Source: JBELMB01 sp042088665 (GTDB lineage Bacteria > Pseudomonadota > Alphaproteobacteria > Rhodobacterales > Rhodobacteraceae). Taken from it: a stretch of 12,883 bases of DNA. Every line of letters starts with the position of its first letter. The stretch's first letter is position 1. The stretch covers positions 1-12,883 of the forward strand of contig JBELMB010000148.1 in the NCBI GenBank assembly GCA_042088665.1, written 5' to 3'. The notes below the pieces were generated by a model. The model ran no database searches and was not told the DNA's origin. It worked only from the letters and a program-made list of their open reading frames with translations. Of the stretch, positions 1 to 6,280 are shown one piece after another. Both the position numbers and the translations under genes were made by a program.

Positions 1-82
1 GGGTTGACCCCGGGCCCGTCCCACGGCGCCCGCCCACAAGCAAAGCGCCCCAAATTCAAAGCGCCCCCGGAAAGGATGCCCC

Positions 83-970
83 TTGGCCAAGGTTCTCCCA
101 CGCGAAGACCGCCTCACCGCCGGGGTGCTGCTCATGGCGCTCGCCGTGGCGGGCTTTACCGGCATCGACAGCTCCGCCAAATGGCTGATCCTCGCAGGCC
201 TGCCCGCCCTGCAAGTGGTCTTTGTCCGCTACGCCGGGCATTTCCTGGTCGCCGTTGCGGTCTATGGCCTGAAGGACGCAAGTGCCTTTCGCAGCCACGC
301 ACCGGGAAAACAGCTCCTGCGGTCAGCGGTCCTTGCGGGCGGAACGATCCTGAACTTCCTCGCCCTGCGCAACCTGCCCATCACACTGACGACGACGATC
401 TTCTTCGCGGTCCCGATCCTCGTGACCCTTCTGGCAGTGCCCGTCCTCGGCGAAAAGGTCGGCTTGCGGCGCGTCATCGCGGTCTGTTGCGGCTTCGTCG
501 GCGTGCTGATCGTGGTTCAGCCCTGGGGCGCCGCCTGGCATCCCGCCATGTTTCTGAGCCTCGGCGCGCTGGTCTGCGCCTCGTGCTACTTCCTGATGAC
601 GCGGATGCTCGCCGGTGTCGAAAGCGACGCCACCCAGCAGATCTGGCCCTCCGGGTTCGCGGCGCTGGTGCTCGCGCCTTTCGTGCTGCAGGGCTGGGTC
701 TGGCCAGGCGCCGCCATCGACTGGGTCGTCTTCGCCCTGATCGGCGGCTTTGGCGCGGGCGGCCACATCGCGGCAACCACGGCGCATCGCTGGGCCGATG
801 CCTCCCTTCTGGCGCCGGTGGTCTATATCCAGATCTTTCTTGCCGCCGCGGCCGGATGGCTTCTGTTCGACACCCTGCCCACGGTCTGGACCCTTGTGGG
901 TGGCGTGGTGATCATCGCATCCGGCCTCTACATCTGGCAACGCGAGCGACGCCTTGGCGCCGAAACCTAG
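83..970 (+). CDS. DMT-superfamily (EamA) drug/metabolite exporter
   Basis: This is a 295-residue hydrophobic protein that fits the ten-helix, two-EamA-repeat layout of DMT transporters, which are inner-membrane exporters or permeases for small metabolites. Visible features are the first helix near residues 15-35, the first-repeat segment around VFVRYAGHFLVAVAVYG, the repeat-end motif LGEKVGLRRVIAVCCGFVGV (about 131-150), which is typical of EamA domains, and a closing helix ending in the basic tail WQRERRL. I chose the TTG at 83 because AAAGGA (71-76) lies six bases before it. No in-frame ATG exists until residue 18, which would cut into helix 1. The substrate cannot be read from the sequence. 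It is followed by a separate promoter, so it is not clearly in an operon with the next gene. The family call is secure; the function within the family is open. Confidence 0.88.
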   Translation: MAKVLPREDRLTAGVLLMALAVAGFTGIDSSAKWLILAGLPALQVVFVRYAGHFLVAVAVYGLKDASAFRSHAPGKQLLRSAVLAGGTILNFLALRNLPITLTTTIFFAVPILVTLLAVPVLGEKVGLRRVIAVCCGFVGVLIVVQPWGAAWHPAMFLSLGALVCASCYFLMTRMLAGVESDATQQIWPSGFAALVLAPFVLQGWVWPGAAIDWVVFALIGGFGAGGHIAATTAHRWADASLLAPVVYIQIFLAAAAGWLLFDTLPTVWTLVGGVVIIASGLYIWQRERRLGAET

Positions 971-1029
971 CGCGCACCGCACCGCACGACGGCACCGCCC
1001 CCCGCCCCCTCAGTGCCCCTGAAATCTTG

Positions 1030-1058
1030 TTGAAACGCACCCCTTGCGCGGCTAGAAT
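1030..1058 (+). promoter_or_regulatory. Sigma-70-type promoter for the 1123 gene
   Basis: The -35 box TTGAAA (1030-1035) and the -10 box TAGAAT (1053-1058) are separated by exactly 17 bases. Each matches the sigma-70 consensus at five of six positions or close to it. Predicted transcription starts near 1065, giving a leader of roughly 58 nt before the ATG at 1123. This is the best-looking promoter in the window. Confidence 0.65.
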
Positions 1059-1122
1059 CTGGGCATTGCCGAATGCTCTGGTCCTTTTTCAGTTTCATAC
1101 AATCCATTTTCAGGAGAACGCC

Positions 1123-1611
1123 ATGCAGTACGACAGGCTGTTTGTCACCATTTCCGTTCCAAACTCCCCGCGCAGCACAGTCGGCCCCTCGGTGAAGGGT
1201 GGCGCCCTCGGCGGGCTGGTCGGAGAGCTTCATACAATGATCAAGAACGCCATGGTCCGCGGCGCGGTCTACCAGGCCCAGCGCGCGGTGAAAACCGCGA
1301 TCCCGCAAATGATCAAGGCCGTTGAGGTCTACAAGCAAAACAACATGAACACGCCCTCCATGGGCACCATCGTGTCGGTCCTGTTTCAGGAATCCGCGAC
1401 GCCAGACCCCACCGGCACCCGCCACTTCATGTTTCACAGCGTCTACATTTTTCCCGCCGGCAAGGATATGAACGACTCCTTCCGACGCTATTGGCGCTAT
1501 CCGCCAGCGCATAATATTCCCGGCGGCTGGCGGCTGGTGTCCAAGCAGTTCTGGGTCAAATACGTGGATCTGCTGAAATACCAGGAGGCGCAAAAGAAAA
1601 AGGCGGGCTGA
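1123..1611 (+). CDS. Orphan 162-residue cytosolic protein, function unknown
   Basis: I do not recognise this family. The start ATG at 1123 is preceded by AGGAG (1112-1116) with six bases of spacing, and a strong promoter lies upstream, so it is very likely expressed. The protein has no signal peptide or clear membrane helix. It opens with a strand-like segment (YDRLFVTISVPN, 3-14), then a Gly-rich stretch (25-34) and a basic, probably helical part (40-72). The second half is aromatic-rich (FMFHSVYIFP, 102-111; RRYWRYPP, 121-128; KQFWVKYVDL, 141-150). It ends in a lysine-rich tail, QKKKAG. The last codons overlap a terminator hairpin that serves the opposite strand, which may explain the lysine run. 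The gene converges on the SDR gene with a 72-bp gap. Composition is slightly less GC-rich than its neighbours. Confidence 0.72.
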   Translation: MQYDRLFVTISVPNSPRSTVGPSVKGGALGGLVGELHTMIKNAMVRGAVYQAQRAVKTAIPQMIKAVEVYKQNNMNTPSMGTIVSVLFQESATPDPTGTRHFMFHSVYIFPAGKDMNDSFRRYWRYPPAHNIPGGWRLVSKQFWVKYVDLLKYQEAQKKKAG

Positions 1612-1619
1612 ACCCGCCT
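1591..1619 (-). terminator. Intrinsic terminator of the dehydratase-SDR transcript
   Basis: Read on the minus strand, a perfect 7-bp stem (AGGCGGG, TTCAG loop, CCCGCCT; 1619-1601) runs straight into TTTTCTTTTG (1600-1591). This is a classic intrinsic terminator, 65-93 bases past the SDR stop codon. On the plus strand the same hairpin is followed by CTCCCG, with no T-tract, so it works mainly for the minus strand. It overlaps the last codons and the stop of the convergent orphan gene. Confidence 0.75.
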
Positions 1620-1683
1620 CTCCCGATCCGCCGCACAGGCGCACAGGCGCGCCGCCGGGCAGTCCCGACAAAGACGCTGAAAC

Positions 1684-2418
1684 TCAGCCGCGCCCGATGT
1701 AGGGCATGCCCGGGGCCATTACGGTCATGAACTGCACATTCGCCTCCAGGGGCAACCCGGCCATGTGCAAGACCGAACTGGCCACATGCGCCACGTTCAT
1801 CACGGGCTCCACCGCGATGGTTCCATCCGCCTGTGGCACCCCCTGCGTCATCTTCTGCGCCATATCGGTCAGCGCATTGCCGATGTCGATCTGCCCGCAG
1901 GCAATGTTATAGGGCCGCCCGTCCAGCGAAATCGACCGCGTCAGCCCCGTCACCGCATGCTTGGACGCCGTATAGGGCGCAGATCCCCAGCGCGGCACAT
2001 AGGCAGAGACCGACCCGTTGTTGATGATCCGTCCGCCCTGCGGATCCTGCGCCCGCATCCGGGCAAAAGCCGCCTGCGCACAGATGAAGGAGCCCGTGAC
2101 GTTGATGTCGATGCAGCGGCGAAAATCCTCGACGCTGACCTCGTCCACCGGCGCCCCAAGCGCCGAGACACCGGCGTTGTTGAACAGGCAGTCAATCCGC
2201 CCCCAGGCCTCCATGGCCGCATCAAAACTCGCCGCGACCTGCGCCTCGTCGACAACGTCACAAGGCATGGCAAGGGCGCCGTCGTAACGACCCGCGATAT
2301 CTTCCAGCGGCTCCGCATTGCGCCCGACCAGACCAACGCGCCAACCCGCCTCCAGAAAGACCTCTGCACAGGCTTTCCCAATCCCGCGCCCCGCGCCGGT
2401 GATGATGATCGATTTCAT
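1684..2418 (-). CDS. SDR-family NAD(P)-dependent oxidoreductase
   Basis: This is a 244-residue classical short-chain dehydrogenase/reductase, a typical family length. The Rossmann glycine motif TGAGRGIG is at residues 7-14, followed by the conserved Asp54, NNAG at 80-83 and Asn106. The catalytic set is Ser136, Tyr149 and Lys153 (YTASK). The start is the ATG at 2418, with GGAGGA (2425-2430) just upstream; an in-frame extension from 2484 has no support. It lies 150 bp downstream of the sugar-acid dehydratase on the same strand, with a hairpin element in between, so its expression may be a reduced read-through from that gene. The location points to a sugar, sugar-acid or keto-acid substrate: a pentose dehydrogenase or a 2-keto-3-deoxy-acid dehydrogenase are both possible. 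It is not closely like Caulobacter XylB as I recall that sequence. The C-terminus, which sets the substrate, gives me no further clue. Confidence 0.9.
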   Translation of the reverse strand: MKSIIITGAGRGIGKACAEVFLEAGWRVGLVGRNAEPLEDIAGRYDGALAMPCDVVDEAQVAASFDAAMEAWGRIDCLFNNAGVSALGAPVDEVSVEDFRRCIDINVTGSFICAQAAFARMRAQDPQGGRIINNGSVSAYVPRWGSAPYTASKHAVTGLTRSISLDGRPYNIACGQIDIGNALTDMAQKMTQGVPQADGTIAVEPVMNVAHVASSVLHMAGLPLEANVQFMTVMAPGMPYIGRG

Positions 2419-2490
2419 CTCTCGTCCTCCCTGATCATGCCCAAACCACCCGTTTCCGCGCACCAAGGGCCCACAAAACCCCATCCGGGC

Positions 2491-2556
2491 TTCTCTGTTT
2501 CAAAAATACTCCGGGGGACGCGCGGCACGCGCGGGGGGCAGAGCCCCCTGCCCCCC
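2491..2556 (-). repeat. Dispersed double-hairpin element, copy 1
   Basis: Read on the minus strand, 13 bases after the dehydratase stop comes a 9-bp stem (GGGGGGCAG / CTGCCCCCC, arms 2556-2548 and 2541-2533). A small GC hairpin (GCGCG-TGC-CGCGC) follows, then a 27-base tail starting CCCCCGGAGTATTTTT (2517-2491). The tail matches that of a second copy at 6428-6454 in 25 of 27 positions. The hairpins followed by TATTTTT could terminate or attenuate transcription between the dehydratase and the SDR. I recall similar elements downstream of many Rhodobacterales genes, but that was not checked here. Confidence 0.75.
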
Positions 2557-2568
2557 TTCCAATTGGCC

Positions 2569-4350
2569 TCAGTGATTGTCGCGTGGCAGATCCTTGGCAA
2601 TCTTCTGATACGCCGTCGCCAGTTCCAGACAGCCGCCATCGGACAATTGCCCGACATGGGTCCGGTAGATCTCTTGCCAGGGCGTCTGGTGCACGATTTC
2701 CGGCGCTTCCCAGGCGGCCTTGCGCGCCTCCCAGTCGGCATCGGGCACGAGCGCATCCATGCGCGAGGCCCCAAGGTCCAGCCGCACCCGGTCCCCGGTC
2801 TGCAGATAGGCCAACCCACCGCCCACCACCGATTCAGGCGAGGCATTCAGGATCGACGGGCTTTCCGACGTGCCCGATTGTCGGCCATCGCCCACCGTCG
2901 GCAAATGGTTCACACCTGCCTTCACCAGATGATCCGGGGGCAGCATGTTCACCACTTCCGCCGATCCGGGATATCCCACGCAGCCCACACCACGAATGAA
3001 CAGGATGCAATCCTCGTCAATCTCCAACGCGGGATCGTTGATCCGGTCGTGATAATCCTCCGGCCCCTCAAAGACGATGGCCCGCGCCTCCAGCACGCCT
3101 TCGTTGCCCGGCTCCGACAGGAACCGCTGACGGAAATCCGCCGAGATCACGGAAGTCTTCATCAGCGCGCTGTCAAAAAGATTGCCCGACAACACCTTGA
3201 AGCCCGCGTTCTCGCGCATCGGCGCGCCATAGGGCGTGATCACATCCGCGTCCATGCTGTCCTTGCCCGCGATGTTCTCGCCCATGGTCTTCCCGGTCGC
3301 GGTCATGGCGCCCTCGTGCAGACGGCCCGCCTTGCGCAACTCTTCCATGACCGCAGGCACACCGCCCGCGCGGAAAAAGCTCTCGCCCAGATAGGCTCCG
3401 GCGGGCTGCATGTTGACCATCAAGGGCACGTCAAAGCCGACTTTTTGCCAATCGGTCACATGCAGATCCACGCCTGCGTGCCGCGCCACCGCCTGCAGGT
3501 GCGGCGGCGCATTGGTCGACCCGCCGATGGCCGTGTTCACCACGATCGCATTCTCGAACGCCTCGCGGGTCAGGATGTCCGACGGCTTGAGATCCTCGTA
3601 GACCATGCCGACGATGCGCTTGCCGGTCTCATAGGCCATGGCCATGCGCTCCCGGAAAGGCGCGGGAATGGCCGAACAGCCGGGCAGCGTCAGACCCAGC
3701 GCCTCCGCCATGGCATTCATCGTCGAGGCCGTGCCCATGGTGTTGCAATGGCCCAGCGAGGGCGCAGAGGAACAGACCCGGCTCATGAATTCCTCGTAGT
3801 CGATCTCGCCCGCGGCCAGCAGGCGGCGGCTCTCCCAGACGATCGCGCCACTGCCCGCGCGCTTGCCTTGCCACCAGCCATCCAGCATCGGCCCGCCGTT
3901 CAGCGCAATCGCCGGAAGATCCACCGTGGCGGCCCCCATCATCATGGCCGGCGTGGTCTTGTCACAGCCCGTGGTCAGCACCACCCCGTCGATGGGATAG
4001 CCGTGCAGCACTTCGACAAGGCTCAGGTATTGCAGGTTGCGGTCCAGCGCCGCGGTCGGGCGTTTGCCGGTCTCCTGCACCGGGTGCACCGGGAATTCCA
4101 TCGGCACGCCCCCCGCCTCGCGGATGCCTGCCTTGATGCGGTCCATCAAAAAGACGTGGATCTTGTTGCAGGGCACCAGATCAGAGCCGGTCTGGGCAAT
4201 GCCGATGACTGGCCGCTCGGTCTGCAATTCCTCGCGGGTGAAGGTCGAGTTCTGGTAGCGCTCGACATAAAGCGCGGTCATCCCGGGATTGTTGGGGTTG
4301 TCAAACCACTCCTGGCTGCGAAACCGTTTGTTCGCGCGCGTGTCCGTCAT
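2569..4350 (-). CDS. xylD: IlvD/Edd-family sugar-acid dehydratase, XylD (D-xylonate dehydratase)-like
   Basis: This 593-residue protein of the IlvD/Edd family removes water from an aldonic acid to give a 2-keto-3-deoxy acid. Its whole length resembles Caulobacter XylD as I recall it: RFRSQEWFDNP near the start, GIAQTGSD, EFPVHP, RPTAALDRNL, LHGYPIDGVVLTTGCDKTTP, MNAMAEALGL, IGGSTNA, VGDGRQSGT and the C-terminal DLPRDNH. The three cysteines for the [2Fe-2S] cluster are Cys61 (PCN), Cys129 (GCDKTTP) and Cys202 (CNTMGTAST), matching the spacing of L-arabinonate and xylonate dehydratases. Ser492 in RQSGTS is the probable catalytic base. I chose the ATG at 4350 (MTDTRANKR) because homology begins there; the Shine-Dalgarno sequence is weak (GGGA). 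It is divergent from the LprI-like gene across a GntR-type operator and upstream of the SDR. Related dehydratases act on arabinonate or gluconate, so D-xylonate is likely but not proven. Confidence 0.9.
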   Translation of the reverse strand: MTDTRANKRFRSQEWFDNPNNPGMTALYVERYQNSTFTREELQTERPVIGIAQTGSDLVPCNKIHVFLMDRIKAGIREAGGVPMEFPVHPVQETGKRPTAALDRNLQYLSLVEVLHGYPIDGVVLTTGCDKTTPAMMMGAATVDLPAIALNGGPMLDGWWQGKRAGSGAIVWESRRLLAAGEIDYEEFMSRVCSSAPSLGHCNTMGTASTMNAMAEALGLTLPGCSAIPAPFRERMAMAYETGKRIVGMVYEDLKPSDILTREAFENAIVVNTAIGGSTNAPPHLQAVARHAGVDLHVTDWQKVGFDVPLMVNMQPAGAYLGESFFRAGGVPAVMEELRKAGRLHEGAMTATGKTMGENIAGKDSMDADVITPYGAPMRENAGFKVLSGNLFDSALMKTSVISADFRQRFLSEPGNEGVLEARAIVFEGPEDYHDRINDPALEIDEDCILFIRGVGCVGYPGSAEVVNMLPPDHLVKAGVNHLPTVGDGRQSGTSESPSILNASPESVVGGGLAYLQTGDRVRLDLGASRMDALVPDADWEARKAAWEAPEIVHQTPWQEIYRTHVGQLSDGGCLELATAYQKIAKDLPRDNH

Positions 4351-4410
4351 GACATCTGTCCCTGTTGTCTTGGTTGTCTGGTCTGGTGTCGTTCTTGGGC
4401 CGGTCGTCCC

Positions 4411-4436
4411 GGCTGTGTGTTCTGGCTGTGTGTTCT
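4411..4436. repeat. Two-unit 13-bp tandem repeat in the divergent spacer
   Basis: GGCTGTGTGTTCT occurs twice back to back (4411-4423, 4424-4436). It sits inside a wider stretch (about 4360-4450) built of degenerate TGTCT/TGGTC words. On the minus strand this is the 5' leader of the dehydratase gene. No protein or obvious RNA structure explains it. Confidence 0.6.
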
Positions 4437-4534
4437 GTCTGTCTTGGCGACCCGGGTCTCTGGCGCCCGGATGCACAGCCGGATCCTTGCGTCCGCCAGC
4501 CCCCGGCACACCGGCGAATCCCGGGTGGTGTTGC

Positions 4535-4562
4535 TTGTCTCATCCTCTGCAAATGGTATACC
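4535..4562 (+). promoter_or_regulatory. Candidate promoter for the LprI-like gene, overlapped by the operator
   Basis: TTGTCT (4535-4540), 16 bases, then TATACC (4557-4562) preceded by TGG, an extended -10 form. Each hexamer matches consensus at four positions. The -10 box lies inside the TGGTATACCA palindrome, so a bound repressor would block it. Transcription would start near 4569, about 55 nt before the ATG at 4625. Confidence 0.4.
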
Positions 4563-4569
4563 AAATGCA
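4548..4569. promoter_or_regulatory. GntR (FCD-type) operator candidate
   Basis: A perfect 10-bp palindrome, TGGTATACCA (4554-4563), is flanked on each side by AA and then TGCA, giving a 22-bp near-dyad. GntR regulators of the FadR/UxuR group, which control sugar-acid and organic-acid genes, are known to bind sites of the form TGGTATACCA. The site lies in the divergent spacer, 204 bp from the dehydratase start and 62 bp from the LprI-like start, so one regulator could control both directions. No regulator gene is in the window. Confidence 0.65.
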
Positions 4570-4624
4570 AGAGACCGTCGGAAAGGCGGCCACGATACCC
4601 CGTTTCGTGTCAAGGGAGGACACC

Positions 4625-5134
4625 ATGACCCCGAGGATCCGCGCCGCAACTGTGGCGTTGGCCTGCGCCTGTGTCGGCGCGCTGCCCGCCACATCGCAAA
4701 CGGTCTCTGCGCAACCGGCCTTTCCCGGCCTCGACGTCGATGCCACCAACGCCTGCGTGGAAACGGCCGTAACGCTGGACAACAGCCCCATGAGCTGCGT
4801 GCAACCGGCTCACAAGCCCTGCTTGGCCCACAGCCCGGAGACCCCGGCCGTGATCACACTCTGCTTTGCCGAAGCGCGTGAAGCCTGGTCCGACGCGATT
4901 TCCGCGCGCCTGGACCTGCTGGCCGCCGAAGCGCCGGAGCGGCTCGCGGCCATCGCCGGGCTGGAGGCGAAATATGATCTGTTGGCCGGTCTGCTGCAAT
5001 GCAACCGCCAGGAAGAACTGGGCCGCCTGCAAGAGGCCCCGGCAGACCAGATTCTGCTGCAAAAGAGCCGCTGCGAAGCAACGGCCTCCGGGCTGGCCTA
5101 CATCCGCCTGCTGTGGCGCGTGAGCAAGGCCTGA
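4625..5134 (+). CDS. Secreted LprI-like (DUF1311-like) cysteine-rich protein
   Basis: This is a 169-residue protein with an N-terminal signal sequence: basic MTPRIR, a hydrophobic core (8-21) and a probable signal-peptidase I site after VSA29. No good lipobox is present. The mature part has six cysteines (44, 58, 66, 80, 126, 150), consistent with disulfides in the periplasm. The spacing around the first four, with C..E...W (CFAEAREAW, 80-88), resembles the DUF1311/LprI family. Some members of that family inhibit lysozyme. The middle is strongly helical (81-125). The start ATG has an excellent AAGGGAGGA just upstream (4611-4620 region). It is the first gene on the plus side of the GntR-type operator, ahead of the RraA-like gene. 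A direct role in sugar-acid use is not evident. Family assignment is moderate and function is inferred. Confidence 0.75.
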   Translation: MTPRIRAATVALACACVGALPATSQTVSAQPAFPGLDVDATNACVETAVTLDNSPMSCVQPAHKPCLAHSPETPAVITLCFAEAREAWSDAISARLDLLAAEAPERLAAIAGLEAKYDLLAGLLQCNRQEELGRLQEAPADQILLQKSRCEATASGLAYIRLLWRVSKA

Positions 5135-5208
5135 CCCGCGCCAACGCATATGTTTTCCCCGCCCGGGGAACCGGGCTGCAGGCTATGGACTGGCCTGCAG
5201 GCACGGCC

Positions 5209-5268
5209 CTGCACGCACTGGCCCTGCACGCACTGGCCCCGCATGCACTGGCCCCGCATGCACTGGCA
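5209..5268. repeat. 15-bp tandem repeat, four units
   Basis: Units at 5209-5223 and 5224-5238 are identical (CTGCACGCACTGGCC). Those at 5239-5253 and 5254-5268 are CCGCATGCACTGGCC and the same with a final A. The pairwise pattern suggests duplication in steps. The array is non-coding as far as I can see. Confidence 0.9.
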
Positions 5269-5445
5269 ATGCGCCAGGGGCGCACAGCCCCCAAGACCTC
5301 GCGCAGCACCAGGATTGCGCCGCCTGCGCTGCGCCGGGATCGCGGCCTGCGCGCAGAAAGCAAGACTGCGCGATCACCCGTGCGAATGCCGACCAGTGCG
5401 ACCAGATGCATGGCGCGGACCACTGCCCCTTTGCACAACCGCTGT

Positions 5446-5520
5446 TTCAGACCGTCCCCCATCAGACCGTCCCCCATCAGACCAGACCCCTTCAGACCAG
5501 ACCCCTTCAGACAAGGACAA
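5446..5520. repeat. 15-bp tandem repeat, five units, carrying the RBS of the RraA-like gene
   Basis: Units begin at 5446, 5461, 5476, 5491 and 5506. The first two read (T/A)TCAGACCGTCCCCC, the next two (A/T)TCAGACCAGACCCC, and the last is degenerate (TTCAGACAAGGACAA). The Shine-Dalgarno sequence AAGGA (5513-5517) lies in that last unit, seven bases before the ATG at 5525. The array therefore forms the immediate 5' leader of the gene. Confidence 0.9.
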
Positions 5521-5524
5521 GACC

Positions 5525-6223
5525 ATGATCGAAGAACCGCCCGCCCTTACGCTCCTGACCAAGGCTCCGCGGCCCACGCAGGCGCAGATCGACGCTTTTG
5601 TCGGCGTGGAAACCGCCCATGTCTGCGACGCGCTCGAAGGCATCGCCGCGATGGTGACCGACGTGGCCCCCCTCGGCTTTGGCCGTGATCTGCCGGTCTT
5701 TGCGGTCGGGCCTGCGCTGGTCTGTGACAGCGGCCCCGGCGACATCATTGCCACGCTCGCCGCCATCGAACACCTGACCCCGGGCGATGTGCTTGTGCAT
5801 GCGGGCCATGGATTTCAGGGCTGTGCCACTGCCGGAGACCAGGTCTGCGGCATGCTGCGCAACGCCGGTGCGGCGGGCTATGTCTCGGACGGGCCGATGC
5901 GCGACTATGACGGCATCGTGGCCACCGGTCTGCCCAGCTGGTGCACCGGGTTGAATTCCAACTCTCCCACAGTGACCGGCCCCGGCATCATGGGCGGCGC
6001 GGCGGTCGTTGGCGGACGCCACGTGGCCACCGGGGACATGATCGTGGCGGATATCAACGGCGTGAGCGTGGTGCCCTTTGCCCGGATCGACGAGGTCATT
6101 GCCAAGATCGCAGAGGTCAAACGGCTGGAAGAAGAGCTCGCAGAGCGGGTCACTGCCGGGTTCCGCACGCCGCTGGACACCGCCGCCATGGTAGAGAGTG
6201 GCCGCGCAGTGCTGGTCAAATAG
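5525..6223 (+). CDS. RraA-family protein, probable class II (pyruvate) aldolase-like enzyme
   Basis: This 232-residue protein has the RraA / HMG-CHA aldolase fold. The diagnostic segment is GDQVCGMLRNAGAAGYVSDG (104-123) followed by PMRDYDGI, in which Arg126 and Asp127 match the substrate and divalent-metal residues of 4-hydroxy-4-methyl-2-oxoglutarate aldolases. The N-terminal VCDALEG (33-39) and the C-terminal VADINGVSVVPF (174-185) are also typical. The start ATG at 5525 follows AAGGA by seven bases; the frame is open further upstream only through the repeat array. Related proteins cleave 4-hydroxy-2-oxo acids to pyruvate, while E. coli RraA itself regulates RNase E and lacks aldolase activity. 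With a sugar-acid dehydratase nearby, cleavage of a 2-keto-3-deoxy acid is a reasonable inference. Automatic labels such as demethylmenaquinone methyltransferase, often seen for this family, are misleading. Confidence 0.87.
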   Translation: MIEEPPALTLLTKAPRPTQAQIDAFVGVETAHVCDALEGIAAMVTDVAPLGFGRDLPVFAVGPALVCDSGPGDIIATLAAIEHLTPGDVLVHAGHGFQGCATAGDQVCGMLRNAGAAGYVSDGPMRDYDGIVATGLPSWCTGLNSNSPTVTGPGIMGGAAVVGGRHVATGDMIVADINGVSVVPFARIDEVIAKIAEVKRLEEELAERVTAGFRTPLDTAAMVESGRAVLVK

Positions 6224-6280
6224 CGCGGGGCTTTCTGACGGCGCGTCGGGCGATTTCCTTGGCCCCATTGGGGCTGGGTG

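Larger units (their letters stand above)
5135..5524. other. 390-bp spacer with two 15-bp tandem arrays, no gene
   Basis: No open frame here has a ribosome-binding site, recognisable protein or sensible composition. The spacer holds a four-unit array (5209-5268), a GC-rich unstructured middle, and a five-unit array (5446-5520) that runs up to the RraA-like start. I found no clear terminator after the LprI-like gene and no clear promoter, so read-through from upstream is possible. Confidence 0.7.

Noticed and set aside
1093..1238. TTCATACAAT occurs both in the leader and inside the orphan gene (1229-1238)
   Set aside because: A single 10-base coincidence with no shared flanking sequence or structure.
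4..1611. A 535-codon open frame that could read as one long protein ending in the orphan gene
   Set aside because: Its first 370 codons run across the DMT transporter in another frame and are Arg/Pro-rich shadow sequence. A promoter and ribosome-binding site place the true start at 1123.
1765..4881. A 1038-codon plus-strand open frame
   Set aside because: It is antisense to the SDR and the dehydratase, both of which have full family motifs. Its His/Arg/Pro-rich composition is typical of a shadow frame in GC-rich DNA.
5209..5268. A CRISPR-like array
   Set aside because: The units are 15 bp and directly adjacent, with no spacers. No cas genes are present.
5150..5524. An upstream extension of the RraA-like gene through both 15-bp arrays
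   Set aside because: The family homology starts after 5525, which has a proper ribosome-binding site. The upstream translation is repeats of His/Trp/Pro with no family resemblance.
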